A stretch of 64,000 nucleotides of DNA, taken from positions 5,457,501-5,521,500 of the forward strand of contig NZ_CP069338.1 of the NCBI RefSeq assembly GCF_016859125.1, read 5' to 3'. The translations under genes were made by a program, and so were the position numbers. This stretch comes from Archangium violaceum (lineage in GTDB: Bacteria > Myxococcota > Myxococcia > Myxococcales > Myxococcaceae). Under the pieces are notes generated by a model. It was not told the DNA's origin, ran no database searches, and saw only the letters and a list, made by a program, of their open reading frames with translations. This document shows, one piece after another, positions 1 through 7,588 of the stretch. Every line of letters begins with the position of its first letter. Positions within the stretch are counted from its first letter, which is position 1.

Positions 1-661
1 CATGTTCAGCGCGGACAAGGAGCACATCCACCACCGGCTGATGAGCCGGCTGGTGCTCAGCCACCGCTCGGCGGTGCTGGTGATGTACGGGCTGTGCGCC
101 CTCTTCACCCTGACGGCGCTCGGCCTGCACTGGGCCAACCGCGCCCAGAGCGCCATGCTGCTGATGGGGATGGGCGTGGTGGTGGCGGTGCTGATGCGCA
201 AGCTGGGCTACCTGGACCTGCGGCGCGCCAGCGGCGTGAGCGAGGTGCGGCGCAGGAACATCCGGCTGCGCTCGCTGGTGAGGGATGTGACCGACGCGGT
301 GCGCTCGGCCACCGGGGTGAAGGACCTGTGGGCCGCGGTGCGTCCGCTGGCGGATGCGCTCGAGGCCTCCCGCCTGGAGCTGCGCCTCGAGCGCCAGCAG
401 GGCCATCACCGGGATGGCCTCACCTTCGAGACGCAGCGGCCCGCGGGCTCGGCGCTGCCGTTGGAGGTGTTCCTGGATGTGAAGGGCGGGGACCAGAAGC
501 TCGGCCGCTTCCTGATGGCCTGGAGTGACGGGCGCGCGGAGATCAACCGCGACGAGGAGCTGGCGCTGGAGTTGGTGGCGGACGCGTTGGGAGACCGGGC
601 CGCGAAGCTGCTGGCCCAGGCCGAGGCGGATCCGCAGCGCGTCATCGCGTTGCGGCGGTGA
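1..661 (+). CDS. WecA/MraY-family sugar-phosphate transferase, C-terminal part
   Basis: The reading frame is open from the window edge, so the start lies outside. The visible residues include HIHHRL, the C-terminal His motif of polyprenyl-phosphate GlcNAc/hexosamine-1-phosphate transferases (WecA/TagO/MraY family, glycosyltransferase 4 superfamily). Two membrane segments follow, near residues 24-46 and 50-64 of the visible part. Such enzymes load the first sugar onto undecaprenyl phosphate at the cytoplasmic membrane. After the last membrane segment there is an unusual soluble tail of about 140 residues (arginine-rich helix, then an alpha/beta stretch that could be a degenerate GAF-like domain); ordinary WecA ends shortly after the membrane core. 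The TGA stop overlaps the GTG start of the next gene by 4 bp (GTGA), so the two are probably translationally coupled. The substrate cannot be told. Confidence 0.8.
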   Translation, partial: MFSADKEHIHHRLMSRLVLSHRSAVLVMYGLCALFTLTALGLHWANRAQSAMLLMGMGVVVAVLMRKLGYLDLRRASGVSEVRRRNIRLRSLVRDVTDAVRSATGVKDLWAAVRPLADALEASRLELRLERQQGHHRDGLTFETQRPAGSALPLEVFLDVKGGDQKLGRFLMAWSDGRAEINRDEELALELVADALGDRAAKLLAQAEADPQRVIALRR

Positions 662-1713
662 GCGGCGTGGGGGCGCGGGCGCTGCTGGACGTGCTCCGCG
701 CCTGGCCGGAGGTCGCTCGGGGCGACGTGCCCGGGGACGTGGACGCGCTGGTGCACGCGGCGGCCCGGCATGGGCTCGCGGGCTTCATGCAGCACGTGGT
801 GGGCCGCTCGGCGTGGACACCGGACGAGGCGGTGCGCACCCGGCTGCGCCGCGAGGCCCTGGCGCAGGCCGCGCGGGGCATGCGGGTGAAGGCGCTGCTG
901 CTGCGGAGCCTGGAAGCGCTGGCCGCCGTGGACGTGGTACCGGTGCTGCTGAAGGGGTACGGCCTGGCGCTGCGCCTCTACCCGGAGCCGCTGCAGCGGG
1001 CCACCACGGACGTGGACCTGCTGGTGGCGGACGCGGAGGTGGAGGTGGCGTCGCGTGCCCTGGTGGGATTGGGGCTGAGGCCGCTCGGCGAGGCGGCGGC
1101 GGCGCATGCGCGGGAGCACGAGCACCACCTGACCTTCACGGGCGCGGCGGGGATGGTGGAGCTGCACTTCCGGGCGCTCGTGGGGTACGGCCAGGCGCTG
1201 GAGGCGCGGGCGCTGCTGGCCCGAGCGGAGGAGTCGGTGCTGGAGGGCCGGCGCGTGCGCTACCTGCGCGCGGAGGACGAGCTCGTCTATCTGGCGCTCC
1301 ACGCGAGCAACCACCTGTTGCAGCGGCTGGCGTGGCTGTTCGATCTGAAGTTGCTGATGCTGGCGCACCCGGGGCTGGACTGGGGGCGGGTGGTGGAGGT
1401 GGCGCGGGGCTCGGCCTTCCCCCACCTGGCCTGGTACGCGCTGGAGGCGGCGCGGCGGTTGATGGGGGCGCCGGTGCCGGAGGAGGTGCTGGCCGCCCTG
1501 GCGCCGCCCTCGTGGCAGCGGCGGATGGCGGCGCGCTTCTTCAGCGCGGAGCGGCTGCTGGGGACGGAGTTGATGCGGCACAAGCCGGCGTGGGTGGTGG
1601 CCAAGCTGCTGCTCGCGCCCCGGTTGCTGCCCATGGTGCGCTACACCGTGCGCCGGCTGCGGGAGGACGGGCTCGCGGCGTTGCGTGGGAAACGCATCCC
1701 CTCTCCCCCTTGA
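658..1713 (+). CDS. Nucleotidyltransferase-fold protein (NTP_transf_5 / PF14907 type)
   Basis: A 351-residue soluble protein. Residues 95-123 carry the family signature: LLKG at 97-100, LYPEP near 108, an Arg at 114 and DVDLLV at 118-123, where D118 and D120 would bind metal in a polymerase-beta-type nucleotidyltransferase fold. Family members in myxobacteria are common in exopolysaccharide and lasso-peptide-like clusters, but their reaction is mostly unproven. The GTG start lies inside the stop of the WecA-like gene (4-bp overlap), so I infer one operon and a role in surface polysaccharide assembly. Compare the gene at 4032, which looks like a distant relative with the catalytic residues replaced. 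Confidence 0.8.
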   Translation: MSGVGARALLDVLRAWPEVARGDVPGDVDALVHAAARHGLAGFMQHVVGRSAWTPDEAVRTRLRREALAQAARGMRVKALLLRSLEALAAVDVVPVLLKGYGLALRLYPEPLQRATTDVDLLVADAEVEVASRALVGLGLRPLGEAAAAHAREHEHHLTFTGAAGMVELHFRALVGYGQALEARALLARAEESVLEGRRVRYLRAEDELVYLALHASNHLLQRLAWLFDLKLLMLAHPGLDWGRVVEVARGSAFPHLAWYALEAARRLMGAPVPEEVLAALAPPSWQRRMAARFFSAERLLGTELMRHKPAWVVAKLLLAPRLLPMVRYTVRRLREDGLAALRGKRIPSPP

Positions 1714-1777
1714 ACACGTCTTGAGTCCCGACCCTGGGGCGCTACGCTGTGCCGCCTTGCGTCAAGGAGACTCACGC

Positions 1778-2476
1778 GTGAGCACTTCCTCTGTCGAGCC
1801 CTCGGTGTCGAACGATTACCCTCCCGCTCCCTGGACCTTGCGCGGGCAGATGTACCTCTCCGTCTGGATGGTGCCCGCCGAGCGCGTCCGGTTCGAGTTG
1901 GATCCGGCCTTCGAGCTGTTCACCCTGGCGGGCCGCGCGTGCGTCATCACCTGCTTCGTGGACTACCAGCAGGGGAGCGTGCTGACCTACGGCGAGCTCT
2001 TCGGCGGCATCAGTGTGAAGACGCGGGGCTCGGGTCGCCTCGGCATGACGGTCACCCATATGTGGGTGGACAGCGAGCGCTCCCTGCGCGGAGGGCGCGC
2101 GCTGTGGGGCATGCCCAAGGTGATGGCGCGCTTCGAGCTCGACCATCAGCCCCCGGGCGGAGGTGCCTTCGCGGGGTCGAGCTGGGATACCCAGGGGAAG
2201 TTGCTGGCGCGGGTCCGCTTCGAGCCACTCGCCGCGCTGCCGCCGAGCGTCCGCATCCCCATCGGCCTGCCGAACCTGCAGATGCTCAACGGACGGGTGC
2301 ACGCCCCGAAGGACTCGGACCTCCGCTTCTCGCCCCGGTTGCTCCAGGGCGCGGACTGGTTCATTCCGACGGACAGTCCCCTGGCCTCGCTCGGTGTCGC
2401 GGAGGCCCGCCCCTGGGTGAGTGCCCAGGTGCGCGACTTCGAGTGGACCCTGCCCGCGGCGATGCCCGTGGACTGA
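1778..2476 (+). CDS. Acetoacetate decarboxylase family protein
   Basis: 232 residues from a GTG preceded by AAGGAGA at 1764-1770; the frame is open further upstream but only this start has a ribosome site. The N-terminus YPPAPW and the stretch GSVLTYGEL are typical of the ADC fold (PF06314). GMPK at 111-114 corresponds to the motif around the Schiff-base lysine of acetoacetate decarboxylase, so K114 is the candidate catalytic lysine. The true substrate is uncertain, because many ADC-like proteins are hydratase-aldolases or act on other beta-keto acids. It stands alone, 65 bp after the nucleotidyltransferase gene and convergent with the DUF418 gene, whose end is 8 bp away. Confidence 0.8.
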   Translation: MSTSSVEPSVSNDYPPAPWTLRGQMYLSVWMVPAERVRFELDPAFELFTLAGRACVITCFVDYQQGSVLTYGELFGGISVKTRGSGRLGMTVTHMWVDSERSLRGGRALWGMPKVMARFELDHQPPGGGAFAGSSWDTQGKLLARVRFEPLAALPPSVRIPIGLPNLQMLNGRVHAPKDSDLRFSPRLLQGADWFIPTDSPLASLGVAEARPWVSAQVRDFEWTLPAAMPVD

Positions 2477-2484
2477 GCGCCACG

Positions 2485-3810
2485 TCAGGCCGCCGTGGCG
2501 GTCGCGACCTCGGGGGCCCCGGTCCGGCGCATCGGCTGGGCCTTGCCGTACGTCAGCGAGCGCCACACCCACTCGGCGGGGCCGAAGCGGAAGCGCGCCA
2601 GCCACCAGTGGCTGAAGGCCACCTGCACGCAGAAGATGGCCAGGGTGAGCCCGATGCTCGCCGTGGGGCCCAGCTTCCCCATGAGCCCCAGTCCGAAGCC
2701 GTAGTACACGAAGAGGCTGATGACCGTCTCGCCGAGGTAGTTCGTCAGCGCCATGCGGCCCACGGGTGCGAGCACCAGCAGCAAGCGCCGCCACGTCTCG
2801 CGTTGGAAGAGGAGCACGAGGCCCGAGACGTAGACGGCGGCGAGGCCCACCTCGTTGAGCTGCCGCACCGGCGTCATGAGGACGAGCCACTGCGCCTGCG
2901 GGTCGATCATCTTCTGGCGCATCATGTACTGCAGCACGAGCCCGGCGGCGCTGCCGATGGCACCGAGGACGAGGCTCCACTCGAGGAGCTTGCGGAAGAA
3001 CCCCAGGTGCTGGGGCGCGTCGTGGAAGAGGCGCCGCCGTCCGGCCATGAACCCGAGCAGGAACCGGCCGAGCAGGGCGAACAGCACGGGCAGCATGCCC
3101 TGGATGAAGTGGCCGAGGTAGTAGCGGGCATTGGCGCGCACGACCTCGAAGTAGGTGCCGTGGGTGAAGGCCTCCAGCGTCTGGGCCCGGGCCTGGTTGG
3201 AGCGCTCCATGGCCGCCTTGGCCGCCTCGGCCGCACCCTCCGCGCCACCGCCGTTCACGAGCATGGGCACGACCTTCATGAGGACGTTCGTCACGAGCGG
3301 CATGGCGAAGATGAGGACGGCGGCCCAGATGAGCAGCGTCTTGTCGGCGCGCTTGCGGAACAGCAGCAGCGCGAAGCCCAGCACCGCGTACGTGGTGAGG
3401 ATGTCACCGAGCCAGAGCCCGAACAGGTGCGCGGCGCCAATGAGGAACATCACGCACAGCCGCCGCATGTAGAGCGGAGCGATGGCGGCGCCGCGTGCCT
3501 CGGCGCGGATCATCTGCACGGAGAAGCCCAGGCCGAAGAGGAACGAGAAGAGGGTGATGAACTTGCCGGACACCAGCGTCCCGGAGACATACACGGCGGC
3601 GGTGTCCAACCACGAGGCCGAGGCCATGGCGGCCTCCAGCTGCGCGCGCTGCATGTAGGCCCGGCCGGAGAACCACCCGAAGACGTTGGAGACGAAGACG
3701 CCGCACAGCGCGAAGCCGCGCAGCACGTCGAGCAGGTCGAGTCGCTCGCTGGCGTCTATCGGGCGGGCTTCGGACGGCGGGGCGGGAAGCGGAGTGGGCG
3801 GTGGGCTCAT
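2485..3810 (-). CDS. DUF418 domain membrane protein
   Basis: 441 residues starting at MSPPPTPLPAPP; an upstream in-frame ATG adds 23 residues but falls in the intergenic dyad region. After a proline-rich cytoplasmic head the motif RLDLLDVLRGFALCGVF (residues about 22-38) opens a run of roughly ten hydrophobic segments. The C-terminal third has the DUF418 pattern (PF04235), with GPAEWVWRSLTYG near residue 415. Members are polytopic inner-membrane proteins related to acyltransferase-3 proteins, with no established reaction; some are thought to acylate surface molecules. Convergent with the ADC-like gene, divergent from the gene at 4032. Confidence 0.85.
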   Translation of the reverse strand: MSPPPTPLPAPPSEARPIDASERLDLLDVLRGFALCGVFVSNVFGWFSGRAYMQRAQLEAAMASASWLDTAAVYVSGTLVSGKFITLFSFLFGLGFSVQMIRAEARGAAIAPLYMRRLCVMFLIGAAHLFGLWLGDILTTYAVLGFALLLFRKRADKTLLIWAAVLIFAMPLVTNVLMKVVPMLVNGGGAEGAAEAAKAAMERSNQARAQTLEAFTHGTYFEVVRANARYYLGHFIQGMLPVLFALLGRFLLGFMAGRRRLFHDAPQHLGFFRKLLEWSLVLGAIGSAAGLVLQYMMRQKMIDPQAQWLVLMTPVRQLNEVGLAAVYVSGLVLLFQRETWRRLLLVLAPVGRMALTNYLGETVISLFVYYGFGLGLMGKLGPTASIGLTLAIFCVQVAFSHWWLARFRFGPAEWVWRSLTYGKAQPMRRTGAPEVATATAA

Positions 3811-3907
3811 GTCCGCAAGAGAGCGCACAACCCGTGCCAGCCCGCCCCTATTCCTCACGAGCGGGCCGCCCCTCGGCACCTTCCCTCTTCACGCGGAGTC
3901 CTCCTCC

Positions 3908-3929
3908 CCCTGTCCATCTCCGGACAGGG
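3908..3929. promoter_or_regulatory. 8-bp inverted repeat between divergent genes
   Basis: Perfect arms CCCTGTCC and GGACAGGG are separated by 6 bp (ATCTCC), and a further TCCGGACA half-site lies at about 3940-3947. It sits in the 221-bp gap between the divergent DUF418 gene and the gene at 4032, where an operator would be expected. The regulator is unknown and a simple RNA hairpin is an alternative. Confidence 0.35.
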
Positions 3930-4031
3930 CGGTGCCACATCCGGACAACTCCGTCGCTCCCACTGCCATGCTCCGGGCGTCGCGGGCTTTCATTGCACCC
4001 TGTGCGTGGAAATCGTTAAAGGTGCGTCGCC

Positions 4032-5006
4032 ATGGCCATCAGTCTCATCGACACCTTCCGCGTCCTTGCTTCGTTCGACCCGCCGCGTGGCTCGCTGCGC
4101 GGGGCTCCCTGGGAGGACTACGTGGACTGGGCCATCGCGCAGGGCCTGGCGCCGCTGGCCTCCTACAACCTCGAGTACCGCCTGGCCGGCGGAGCCGACG
4201 CGCCGGAGTGGGCGAGGGATCGGCTGCTGAGCATCTACTCGGGCTCGGTCAACGACAACGTGATGAAGCTCGTCAACTTCAAGCGCTGCGTGGACGAGCT
4301 CGAGGGCCGTCAGCTGCTCCTCACGGGCGGAGCGGCCTTCGCCGACACGCTCTATCCGCACGTGGGCTTCCGTCCCGTGTTGGAAATTTCCATGTTGCTG
4401 CGGCGCATGGACGTGGATGCCTTCGCTGGCTACCTCGCCCAGCACCAGTTCCGCCCGGAGCCCAACGAGCCGGCCCACGGCGCGATGAAGGTGGTGTCGG
4501 ACGGACGCACCCCCATCTTCCTGTACGCGGATGTGCTCGGCGCCGAGCGGCGCGCGGAGGTGCAGGGCATCTTCGAGCGCTCCAAGCCCATGAGGATGTA
4601 CGGCCCGTCCATGTTCCGTCCGGACCTGGAGGACGCGGTGCTGCTCGTGTGCCTGGAGCAGGCGCGCGAGGGCTACCAGATGCCCTGGTTGTCCTACCTG
4701 GACCTGCGCGAGCTGATGACGGGGGCGACGTCGATGGGGAGCGTCTATTCGCGCCCCGTGGACGTGGCGGTCCTGCTGGAGCGGGCGAAGGCGTGGCGGC
4801 TGGAGCGCGCCCTCTACACGTCGCTGTCCATCCTGACGCGGCTCTTCCCCTCGATTGCCGAGAATCTGAAGCCCGCACTTCCCCCGCTGCGCCGCGCCAC
4901 GCGGGAGTTGTTGGATCGGCTGGTCGTCCTTCCGGCGAGCGAGCCCGGGAAGATGAGCCATGTCCGGGGCTCGGAGCGTCTGCGCCGGTTGCTGACCGGG
5001 CAATGA
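4032..5006 (+). CDS. Degenerate nucleotidyltransferase-like protein
   Basis: 324 residues. Overall layout matches the NTP_transf_5 protein at 658: residues 95-123 align with its active-site segment (LLLTGG against VLLKGY, LYPHVGFRP against LYPEPLQRA). The lysine is replaced by Thr, and the two aspartates by Glu118 and Ser120 (EISMLL against DVDLLV). The fold is probably kept while catalysis is lost or changed. The last 100 residues are helical and rich in Arg and Leu. It stands alone, 87 bp upstream of ugd. The similarity is by eye; no other family was recognised. Confidence 0.6.
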   Translation: MAISLIDTFRVLASFDPPRGSLRGAPWEDYVDWAIAQGLAPLASYNLEYRLAGGADAPEWARDRLLSIYSGSVNDNVMKLVNFKRCVDELEGRQLLLTGGAAFADTLYPHVGFRPVLEISMLLRRMDVDAFAGYLAQHQFRPEPNEPAHGAMKVVSDGRTPIFLYADVLGAERRAEVQGIFERSKPMRMYGPSMFRPDLEDAVLLVCLEQAREGYQMPWLSYLDLRELMTGATSMGSVYSRPVDVAVLLERAKAWRLERALYTSLSILTRLFPSIAENLKPALPPLRRATRELLDRLVVLPASEPGKMSHVRGSERLRRLLTGQ

Positions 5007-5093
5007 GACGGGGCCTGGGCGCCCACTGCCCCCTTCCCCTCCATGCCGTTCCCGGCGTATGAGCGATCCCTGCCTCTGGCATCTGGAACGATC

Positions 5094-6392
5094 ATGCATA
5101 TCGCCATCATTGGAACGGGCTACGTAGGGCTTGTCGCGGGCACCTGCTTCGCGGACTCAGGAAATGACGTGACCTGCGTGGACATCGACGCGCGGAAGAT
5201 CGCGATGCTCCAGCAGGGCGAGGTCCCCATCTACGAGCCGGGACTGGAAGAGCTCATCCGCAAGAACACGAAGGAGCGGCGCCTGTCCTTCACCACGGAG
5301 ATGGCGTCGGCGGTGGCGCGCTCGCAGGTGGTGTTCATCGCCGTGGGCACTCCCGAGGGCGAGAGCGGCGAGGCCGACCTCCAGTACGTGCTGGCCGCGG
5401 CGGAGCAGATCGGCCGGGCCATGCGTCAGTACACGGTGGTGGTGGACAAGAGCACCGTGCCGGTGGGCACCGCGGACAAGGTGCGCGAGACCATCGCCCG
5501 GGTGACGGAGGTGGAGTTCGACGTCGTCTCCAACCCCGAGTTCCTCAAGGAGGGCGCTGCGCTGGACGACTTCCTCAAGCCGGACCGGGTGGTGATCGGC
5601 ACGGAGTCGGAGCGGGCGCGCAAGGTCATGGGCCAGCTCTACGCGCCGTTCGTGCGCACGGAGAACCCCATCCTCTACATGGACACGCGCTCGGCCGAGC
5701 TGACGAAGTACGCGGCCAACGCGATGCTCGCCACGCGCATCTCGTTCATGAACGACATCGCCGCGCTCTGCGAGAAGGTGGGCGCGGACGTGGACTTCGT
5801 GCGCAAGGGCATGGGCGCGGACAAGCGCATCGGCTATCCGTTCCTCTTCCCCGGCGTGGGCTACGGCGGCTCGTGCTTCCCCAAGGACGTGAAGGCGCTG
5901 GTGGCCAAGGGCCGTGAGCAGGGGTTGGAGTTGGATCTGCTGCGCGCGGTGGAGCGCACCAACGAGCGGCAGAAGAAGCTGCTGGTGCAGAAGGCGCTCA
6001 AGCACTTCGGCTCGCTCGAGGGGCGCTCCTTCGCGGTGTGGGGCCTGGCCTTCAAGCCGAAGACGGACGACATGCGCGAGGCACCGTCCGTGGAGGTCAT
6101 CGAGGGTCTGCTGGCCAAGGGCGCGAAGGTGTCGGCGCATGACCCGGTGGCCGAGCACACCGCGCGGCGCGTGCTGGGCGACCGCATCCGCTACACGAAC
6201 GTGCCCTACGAGGCGCTGGAGGGCGCGGACGCGCTCTTCGTCGTCACGGAGTGGAACGAGTTCCGTCACCCGGACTTCGAGCGCATGAAGGCGCTGATGA
6301 AGACCCCGGTCATCTTCGACGGCCGCAACATCTACGACCCGGACCGGATGAGGGACATGGGCTTCACGTACATGGGCCTGGGTCGTCGGTAG
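5094..6392 (+). CDS. ugd: UDP-glucose/GDP-mannose dehydrogenase
   Basis: 432 residues, the usual size. The first in-frame ATG 51 bp upstream is rejected because MHIAIIGTGYVGLV is the canonical N-terminus of the NAD-binding Rossmann domain. The dimerisation/central domain contains NPEFLKEG (147-154) and GVGYGGSCFPKD (254-265) with catalytic C261. The C-terminal UDP-binding domain includes GLAFKPKTDDMRE. The enzyme oxidises UDP-glucose to UDP-glucuronate (or GDP-mannose to the mannuronate) in two NAD-dependent steps, supplying acidic sugars for exopolysaccharide or LPS. It lies with polysaccharide genes on both sides, on the same strand. Confidence 0.95.
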   Translation: MHIAIIGTGYVGLVAGTCFADSGNDVTCVDIDARKIAMLQQGEVPIYEPGLEELIRKNTKERRLSFTTEMASAVARSQVVFIAVGTPEGESGEADLQYVLAAAEQIGRAMRQYTVVVDKSTVPVGTADKVRETIARVTEVEFDVVSNPEFLKEGAALDDFLKPDRVVIGTESERARKVMGQLYAPFVRTENPILYMDTRSAELTKYAANAMLATRISFMNDIAALCEKVGADVDFVRKGMGADKRIGYPFLFPGVGYGGSCFPKDVKALVAKGREQGLELDLLRAVERTNERQKKLLVQKALKHFGSLEGRSFAVWGLAFKPKTDDMREAPSVEVIEGLLAKGAKVSAHDPVAEHTARRVLGDRIRYTNVPYEALEGADALFVVTEWNEFRHPDFERMKALMKTPVIFDGRNIYDPDRMRDMGFTYMGLGRR

Positions 6393-6463
6393 TCCGCCCC
6401 GGGGACGGCCTGGGACCGCGCTCCTCCTGTCCGGGGATCGCGTTCCCGAGCCCGGTGCTGCTT

Positions 6464-6479
6464 GGCCCGTCAGCGGGCC
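6464..6479. terminator. Hairpin between convergent ugd and lipoprotein genes
   Basis: Arms GGCCCG and CGGGCC close a TCAG tetraloop, 72 bp after the ugd stop and 18 bp beyond the end of the minus-strand lipoprotein gene. There is no long T-run, so termination efficiency is uncertain; it could serve both genes. Confidence 0.4.
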
Positions 6480-6497
6480 GGGTTCAACGCGCCGGGT

Positions 6498-6791
6498 TCA
6501 GCGAGACAGACCGCAGGCGTCCTTGCCCGCTTCCGTCTCGAGGATGTCGCAGGTTTCCGGCCTGTTCGCGTCGATGGTGCACGTCTGCAGCTTCTGCTCG
6601 CAGACGCTCAGCTCCTCGTCGGTGGGCTCGATGTTCCGCTCGCGCTCGGCCACCAGTTGGACGCAGTCGTCGCGCTGGTACGACTCGACGCAGTCGCAGA
6701 GCCGCTCCGACAACTCCCGGCACGGGTTCTTGCAGCCAGCGAGGGCGAGCAGGGCGGAGAAGAGCAGGGTGATGGTGGCGGAGCGGCGCAT
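6498..6791 (-). CDS. Small cysteine-rich lipoprotein
   Basis: 97 residues starting at MRRSATITLLFSALLALAGC. The signal peptide ends in a lipobox (LAGC) with acylated C20, so the protein should be anchored in the envelope. The mature part has eight further cysteines in about 75 residues (for example CDC and CTI), which suggests four disulfides in the periplasm or outer surface. A longer frame adds 14 residues upstream but would bury the signal sequence. No family recognised. Convergent with ugd and divergent from the gene at 6897. Confidence 0.65.
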   Translation of the reverse strand: MRRSATITLLFSALLALAGCKNPCRELSERLCDCVESYQRDDCVQLVAERERNIEPTDEELSVCEQKLQTCTIDANRPETCDILETEAGKDACGLSR

Positions 6792-6896
6792 GGGGTGGGT
6801 GAAGATGCCAGATGGCGCCCTGGATGCAAGCAATGGCCGAACGAAGGGGGGGTGCTAGCTTCGCTGGCCGCTCACTTTCCTGGAGGCCGTTCAGCC

Positions 6897-7502
6897 ATGG
6901 TGTCCCTCGTCGCCGTCCTGCTCGCCGTATCGCCCCTGCCCGGCCAGCCCTCGCTGCTGGCGCCCGTCCAGACGGAGCTCCGTGCCTCGACGCGGCTGCT
7001 CGTCGCGCAAGGTGCGCCCGCCGGGGAGGGCTCCCGGTTGGAGGCGCCGGCTCCGGATGACCGCGAGGCGCGCATCCGCCAGCTGACCCGTGAGGTGGAG
7101 GACATCAACGCCCGCCTCCGCCGGACGGACGCGAACTGGCCCATCGGCTCCCTCGTGATGGCCTACTCGGGCTACGTGCTGGCGCCGCTGCTGCTCGTCG
7201 GCATCCCGATGATCATCATTGGACTGACGTCGACCGTGTCGTACGCGACCACGCTCGTGGCCGTGGGCGCGGTCTTCTCGGTGCTCGGCGGCGGCGGAGT
7301 GGCCCTGCTCATCGCGGGGATCGTCACGGGCCTCGAGACCTCGAGCAGGGTCAAGGCCGAGCGGGAGGAGCTCATCCGCCAGCGCGGCGCGCTCGAGGAC
7401 GAGCTGCGGGAGTTGAAGCGGACGAGGCCGGAGTCCTCCGTGCAGGCCTGGCGCGATGGACGGGGCGAGAGCTTCATCCCGGTGGCCTCGCTCGTCTTCT
7501 GA
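6897..7502 (+). CDS. Small membrane protein with flanking coiled coils
   Basis: 201 residues from an ATG with CTGGAGG about 12 bp upstream; the open frame extends well upstream but that stretch runs over the neighbouring lipoprotein gene. A signal-like hydrophobic start (residues 2-20) is followed by a charged helix (about 58-82), two strongly hydrophobic segments (about 85-110 and 115-145, glycine-rich), and a second charged coiled-coil helix (about 150-178). Probably an inner-membrane protein with soluble helices on both sides. No family recognised. Its own transcript or read-through into the O-antigen ligase gene 86 bp downstream are both possible. Confidence 0.6.
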   Translation: MVSLVAVLLAVSPLPGQPSLLAPVQTELRASTRLLVAQGAPAGEGSRLEAPAPDDREARIRQLTREVEDINARLRRTDANWPIGSLVMAYSGYVLAPLLLVGIPMIIIGLTSTVSYATTLVAVGAVFSVLGGGGVALLIAGIVTGLETSSRVKAEREELIRQRGALEDELRELKRTRPESSVQAWRDGRGESFIPVASLVF

Positions 7503-7588
7503 GCAGGCGGGCGCGTCCACCCGTTCACTTTCCCGGGTCGTCCACTTCCAGGCGTCCGCGTGGACCCGTGACATAATCGCGACCCTCC

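Noticed and set aside
1939-4230. Long plus-strand frame across the ADC-like and DUF418 genes
   Set aside because: It crosses two well supported genes and has no recognisable domain.
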